From: G963677485 sp964519405
GTDB lineage: Bacteria > Armatimonadota > HRBIN16
Assembly (NCBI GenBank): GCA_964519405.1
Contig: CAZFLA010000126.1
Span: forward strand, 1 to 10,579
DNA: 10,579 nt
Reading direction: 5' to 3'
Part shown: positions 7,308-10,579 of the stretch, piece after piece
Numbering within the stretch: the stretch's first letter is position 1
Layout of the letters: each line of letters begins with the position of its first letter
Notes under the pieces: model-generated
Database searches by the model: none
What the model was told of the DNA's origin: nothing
Seen by the model: only the letters and a program-made list of their open reading frames with translations
Program-made: the position numbers and the translations under genes

Positions 7308-7335
7308 CTCTGGCTTTGAACGAAGGAGACTTCTG

Positions 7336-9298
7336 ATGCGTTATTTGTTCCCCCTCGCCATGCTGCTCTGCGCCGTTGTGCCGGCACTTGCTGCGCCAAC
7401 TGCACCTGTCAACCCCAAAGCACCTGTTAACCACCCGGAACTTACCAAATCCATGGCACCTGTCAACCCCATGGATTGGGTGGGACCGATGGTCGTTAAG
7501 CAAACCTCCCTTACAGCGGTCTCTAACGACGGGCGGATACTGGCAGTTACCGACGAAGCATCTGATGTCACCATTATTGATCTTCAACAACATCGCATTA
7601 TGTCGCATTGTCTGCCAGCAACCTACGATCGCACATATGATATTAAGAATCCGGGTATCTTGCTTGTTCCGATGATGTGCCTTAACGATGACGGCACGAT
7701 TTTGGCGCTTACATATGGCCGTAATATCACTTTGTGGAACTGTCACACAGGTAAACTCATCAGACGGTTGGCGCACAATACCGTAACATCATTTATGTTT
7801 GTCCCAGGAACATCGGATCTACTGGTAGCAACGGCCGATGGGATACTGCGCACACTGAATTGCAAGTCATTAACATGGTCCAAAAGTCACTCCATCGATG
7901 GAGCTGTATACAGTCTTGTACTGCTTAAAGACATCAACCGTTTGGCTGGATATACCAAACCGAATACAATGGTTTTAATTAACCCAGACGACTACTCGTA
8001 TCGAACCTATGCCTGCGATAATCGCAGCTATTTTTACGAATACATCTCATATCAAGGATCGTGGATAGGATACGATAAGCGTTTGAACAAGATAGTCGCA
8101 CTCATGCCGCTAGATTCACTAGCATACTGGAAATGGCCGAGTATGTAGCTGATCTCAAAAGATGACAGCGAACATAATATCGGGTGTATTTCCTCAAAAG
8201 GCACAATGGTCACCGAGGATCATCCGGGCTGCCCGGTCATCTGTGACATCAACAAAAAACCAATATTGAAGCTTACCGAACCGGACTTTTCATACGGATC
8301 TTGTTTCAGCGCCTCCGGTGACTTCGCTGTTATGAACTATGCTGATCATACAAGAATCGACCTGCGTAATAATAGAGTCCTAAAGAGTGTGTTTCCTCAC
8401 AGAGGTGAGATCCTATCACCGATATTCTATGCAGAGACATCATTACACAAAGGTATAGCCAAAGATACTACTGAGGTGATGCCGCACATATACTGATAGT
8501 CTGACGATTTTTGCTGGCCAGTATCGGTTATATCAACAAAGCAATGGTCCTCTGATGCTGGAAGTGGCATCCACAGGTAAACTGGTTGGTAAGTATCCGC
8601 CAATCGAAGAAGAAACCAGCAGATGCTCTATAAGTATGAGCAACGATGCTCGTTTGGTGTCGATATTAAGCAACAATAGCATATCTGTGCGCCAGGTAAA
8701 AAGCACAGAATACCTAAAACTACCTGACTTTACGTCTGAAGTATTCCTTGGAGAAATGAGTCCAGATGGCCAACTGCTGGCTGTTGGCAGTTTTGATTAT
8801 CCAGCTCCGCCAATTGACGACTATGGCCGAGGGTCAACAATATTCATAACCGCACCCGGCAGCAAGAAAGTAATATGCAAACTCTTTCCTCATCAGGGGT
8901 ATGTGACATGTGCTCGGTTCAGCAAAGATGGCAGCCGAATAGCGACCATTGATGAAGCAAACACCCTACGCATGTGGGACAGCAAGTCTGGGCATCTGCT
9001 GTACACCAAACCACATGCGGGTATGAATGTCTTCTATAACAGCTCCAATACTAAGTTGATCGTTTGGGCAACGGGTGATGCATTTGATCTACTAGATGCG
9101 AAGACTGGTAAATTCCTGGCACGAACGTGGAGATACCAACTCGGTAAATACGCCACTATCAGCGCTGACGGATTCTATGATGGCGACAAAGAGTCCTGCT
9201 GCTCCACCGAGTGGAGCATGGATGGTGGCCGGATCGGCACATTAGCCAAAAGCAAGCTGAAACATCAGTCGGGTTTATGGGAGGCACTAGCCAAGTGA
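7336..9298 (+). pseudogene. P2: second beta-propeller copy, broken by a nonsense codon and a 14-base deletion
   Basis: This is a paralogue of P1 with the same signal peptide type (MRYLFPLAMLLCAVVPALA) and an AAGGAG site seven bases before the ATG. Two lesions break it. The CAG of P1 codon 254 (KWPSMQLIS) is TAG at 8146-8148. A 14-base segment present in P1 (CGTCCGGCTTGCCC, after ATATACT) is missing at about 8493/8494, creating an immediate TGA and a frameshift. Both interrupted frames otherwise stay open and align with P1 to the LWEALAK end, so inactivation looks recent. The possible products are a 270-residue exported fragment and, if internally initiated at 8555, a 247-residue signal-less C-terminal fragment. 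Relative to P1 the copy has an 18-residue proline-rich insertion after the signal peptide. Bases 8601-9298 are identical to P1, while the earlier part is diverged, suggesting a chimera. Amber readthrough or a sequencing error could explain one lesion, but not easily both. Confidence 0.82.
7402..7471 (+). repeat. APVNP-coding repeat behind the P2 signal peptide
   Basis: The 16-mer GCACCTGTCAACCCCA occurs at 7402-7417 and 7456-7471, 54 bases apart, with a degenerate third version (GCACCTGTTAACCACCC) from 7420. P1 has the motif once. The result is APTAPVNP-KAPVN-...-MAPVNPMDWVG in P2 against APTAPVNPIDWVG in P1, an 18-residue extension of the mature N-terminus. Confidence 0.75.
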
Positions 9299-10176
9299 AC
9301 AATAAAATGAAACATATCCTCTTTGGGGCCATCATATTAGTCATCGCTAACACTGTAGGTCACGCCGATCATAAGAACAAGCCGAAATATATAAGCCTAT
9401 TTAACATGAACTACCCTGGGGCAATCGGTGCGGTTTGGGTCGACGACGGCAGTCGAATGCTGGTCTCTAGTTCTGCAGGCACCTATCTCATCGATGTTGG
9501 CAGCGGAACATCGGAGAAAAGGACAGATATACCTCAGTTTTTAGGAGCCATCCCATGCAACGATGGTAACGCAGTGTTGCTGCAAACAAGCTCAAGTGTA
9601 TGGCTGATCGACACCAAAACGTGGGTTAAACAACAGCTTGACGTTGCCTCATGTTCAACATCAATTGAAGCCATCAACAGTGAAGGTAAGCAAGTAATCA
9701 TCAATTCGCCAGCAGGAAGCAGTGTATACAACCTAGAGAACGGCACCTTATTAACTCGTATCCCTGCAAAGATGGGTTTTTCGGCCACTGATTTTATTAG
9801 TGAATCACAGAACACGTTCATCGGAGACCTGGATCACTATGGACTTGTGAAGTGGGATACGAAAAAGAACGATATGGTGGAGATCATCAAGCCATACCAA
9901 TCACCGGAGATATCATTTGCCCAGGCGCTCGAAGGTTCCAACGACGAAATGCAAAGCATACACCATCTCCGATTTGTGTGCAAACCTGATCGTAACGGCC
10001 AGGTAATGATTGACCGTAAAGAGCATACTTCACTACGATTTCCTTACCTCAAATCAGATGATTCGGTGACACCTAACGCTAGCGGTACCAGATTAATCGT
10101 GGTAAATAAAGCGAATATCTCAGTGGTCGATATCAACAGCGGGAAGACCATCTACGTGTGGAAGCAAAAGCCATAG
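9295..10176 (+). CDS. Q2: second, identical copy of the small beta-propeller-like protein
   Basis: It is identical to Q1 across the whole gene, 293 residues from GTG 9295 or 289 from ATG 9307, with the same signal peptide and blade pattern. The GTGA overlap with the end of P2 is kept. P2 translation, however, stops far upstream at 8148, so coupled re-initiation is probably lost unless ribosomes start again inside P2, for example at the ATG at 8555. Q2 may therefore be expressed less than Q1 despite its intact sequence. The GGGAGG at 9279-9284 could still recruit ribosomes directly. Confidence 0.8.
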   Translation: MNNKMKHILFGAIILVIANTVGHADHKNKPKYISLFNMNYPGAIGAVWVDDGSRMLVSSSAGTYLIDVGSGTSEKRTDIPQFLGAIPCNDGNAVLLQTSSSVWLIDTKTWVKQQLDVASCSTSIEAINSEGKQVIINSPAGSSVYNLENGTLLTRIPAKMGFSATDFISESQNTFIGDLDHYGLVKWDTKKNDMVEIIKPYQSPEISFAQALEGSNDEMQSIHHLRFVCKPDRNGQVMIDRKEHTSLRFPYLKSDDSVTPNASGTRLIVVNKANISVVDINSGKTIYVWKQKP

Positions 10177-10279
10177 TTTGATCAACCAGTAATCATCATG
10201 GAGGCTTCGCACAGCCATAGTCACCTCACCAACGGCGCGGTTGCTTGGTGGAAGCAGCTTATTTGAGGTGCCTGGTATA

Positions 10280-10310
10280 CCTCCGCACCACGGAAAGTGT
10301 GGTGTGGAGG
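10280..10310 (+). terminator. Hairpin downstream of Q2, possible terminator
   Basis: Same 12-bp stem with one wobble and 7-base loop as at 7116-7146. It starts 104 bases after the Q2 stop and lacks a T-tract. Confidence 0.38.
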
Positions 10311-10427
10311 ATCCAAACAACATTGATAGAGAGACCGATACCGTTCAGCCGTATGAAGCTTTATTACAGCTAGTTTATGGTTATTGCAGAATCCATGTAC
10401 AACTGCGTGATATGACAGCAAAATCAC

Positions 10428-10457
10428 TGGAAACGTGCTGAACTAGAGTCGTATAAT
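10428..10457 (+). promoter_or_regulatory. Promoter of P3
   Basis: TGGAAA (10428-10433), 18 bases, then TATAAT (10452-10457), identical to the P2 promoter. The TTAACAGTTAA palindrome follows at 10461-10471 and AAGGAG at 10487-10492. Confidence 0.6.
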
Positions 10458-10499
10458 GATTTAACAGTTAACTCTGGCTTTGAACGAAGGAGACTTCTG

Positions 10500-10579
10500 A
10501 TGCGTTATTTGTTCCCCCTCGCCATGCTGCTCTGCGCCGTTGTGCCGGCACTTGCTGCGCCAACTGCACCTGTCAACCC
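10500..10579 (+). CDS. P3: start of a third beta-propeller copy (runs off right edge)
   Basis: Only 26 codons are visible: signal peptide MRYLFPLAMLLCAVVPALA and the APTAPVNP that follows. They are identical to P2, including P2-specific residues (P6, M9) that differ from P1, so P3 derives from P2. If the duplication copied the full unit, P3 should carry the same TAG and 14-base deletion. The window ends before this can be seen, so P3 could be intact or broken. Confidence 0.7.
   Translation, partial: MRYLFPLAMLLCAVVPALAAPTAPVN

Larger units (their letters stand above)
7013..7335. other. Intergenic region between Q1 and the second P copy
   Basis: These 323 bases hold a TTGATCAA palindrome just after the Q1 stop (7014-7021), a weak CACCAA/TTGGTG stem (7063-7068/7081-7086), a strong 12-bp hairpin (7116-7146), and the P promoter, palindrome and ribosome binding site (7264-7328). 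I see no convincing gene. A 66-codon TTG-initiated frame at 7077-7277 has no ribosome binding site and runs across the hairpin into the promoter. The region recurs exactly at 10177-10499. Confidence 0.7.
5437..7415 (+). repeat. Exact direct repeat, copy A (1979 bases, period 3164)
   Basis: Read side by side, this block matches 8601-10579 base for base as far as I can tell. It covers the last third of P1, all of Q1, the intergenic region, the P promoter and the first 80 bases of the next P gene. The left edge is sharp: base 5436 is T while 8600 is C, and several further differences lie just upstream. The right edge is not seen because copy B meets the window end. Confidence 0.93.
10177..10499. 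other. Intergenic region between Q2 and P3
   Basis: An exact repeat of 7013-7335. It holds the same 12-bp hairpin (10280-10310), promoter and leader. Because it lies in a recent duplicate, its conservation says nothing about function. Confidence 0.7.
8601..10579 (+). repeat. Exact direct repeat, copy B (reaches the window end)
   Basis: This is the second occurrence of 5437-7415 at an offset of 3164 bases. It covers the 3' part of P2, all of Q2, the intergenic region and the start of P3. Because it is cut by the window end, the true repeat may be longer, up to a whole 3164-base unit. Confidence 0.93.

Noticed and set aside
8555..9298. A separate 247-residue gene
   Set aside because: It is the frameshifted tail of P2 and aligns to the P1 C-terminus from its first residue. 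It lacks a signal peptide and an evident ribosome binding site, so I treat it as part of the pseudogene.
5437..10579. Transposon or insertion sequence as cause of the long repeat
   Set aside because: No transposase or recombinase gene, no terminal inverted repeats and no target-site duplications are seen. The copies are in direct head-to-tail tandem, which fits recombination between paralogues.

Overview
The window looks like chromosomal DNA from a heterotrophic bacterium that breaks down polysaccharides and exports proteins through Sec signal peptides. A URO-D-family protein, a secreted pectate-lyase-like beta-helix protein with a discoidin domain, and a sugar epimerase-like TIM barrel sit together. 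From general knowledge, this gene set is common in Lentisphaerota, Planctomycetota, Armatimonadota and relatives. There is no rRNA or other marker gene, so the taxonomic guess is weak.

Left half, minus strand (1-3905). In transcription order: a 316-residue sugar phosphate isomerase/epimerase-like protein (start 3905), a strong intergenic hairpin that may be a terminator (2888-2930), an 819-residue exported double beta-helix protein with a C-terminal F5/8 type C domain (start 2855), and 27 bases later the start of a URO-D-family gene that runs off the left edge. This reads as a carbohydrate-utilisation cluster. The substrate cannot be read from sequence.

The 303-base divergent region (3906-4208) separates this cluster from the right half. 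It carries a plausible promoter on each side.

Right half, plus strand (4209-10579). A tandem array of a two-gene module fills this part. Gene P (641 residues) and gene Q (about 293 residues) both have signal peptides and look like beta-propellers (WD40/YVTN-type). P and Q overlap at a GTGA junction, so they are probably co-translated. Unit 1 (P1-Q1) is intact. Unit 2 has a P gene broken by an in-frame TAG and a 14-base deletion, followed by an intact Q2 identical to Q1. Unit 3 has only begun when the window ends. Each P copy is preceded by the same strong promoter, a TTAACAGTTAA palindrome at the expected transcription start, and an AAGGAG ribosome binding site.

The array has two ages. P1 and P2 differ clearly over their first two thirds. 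From base 5437 on, the sequence recurs exactly 3164 bases later (5437-7415 equals 8601-10579) up to the window edge. The simplest reading is a recent unequal crossover between P1 and an older diverged P2, which would make the present second P copy a chimera. Conversion, or an assembly artefact at a long repeat, remains possible. The function of the P-Q module is unknown to me, and this expanding, decaying array of paired secreted propellers is the most interesting thing here.
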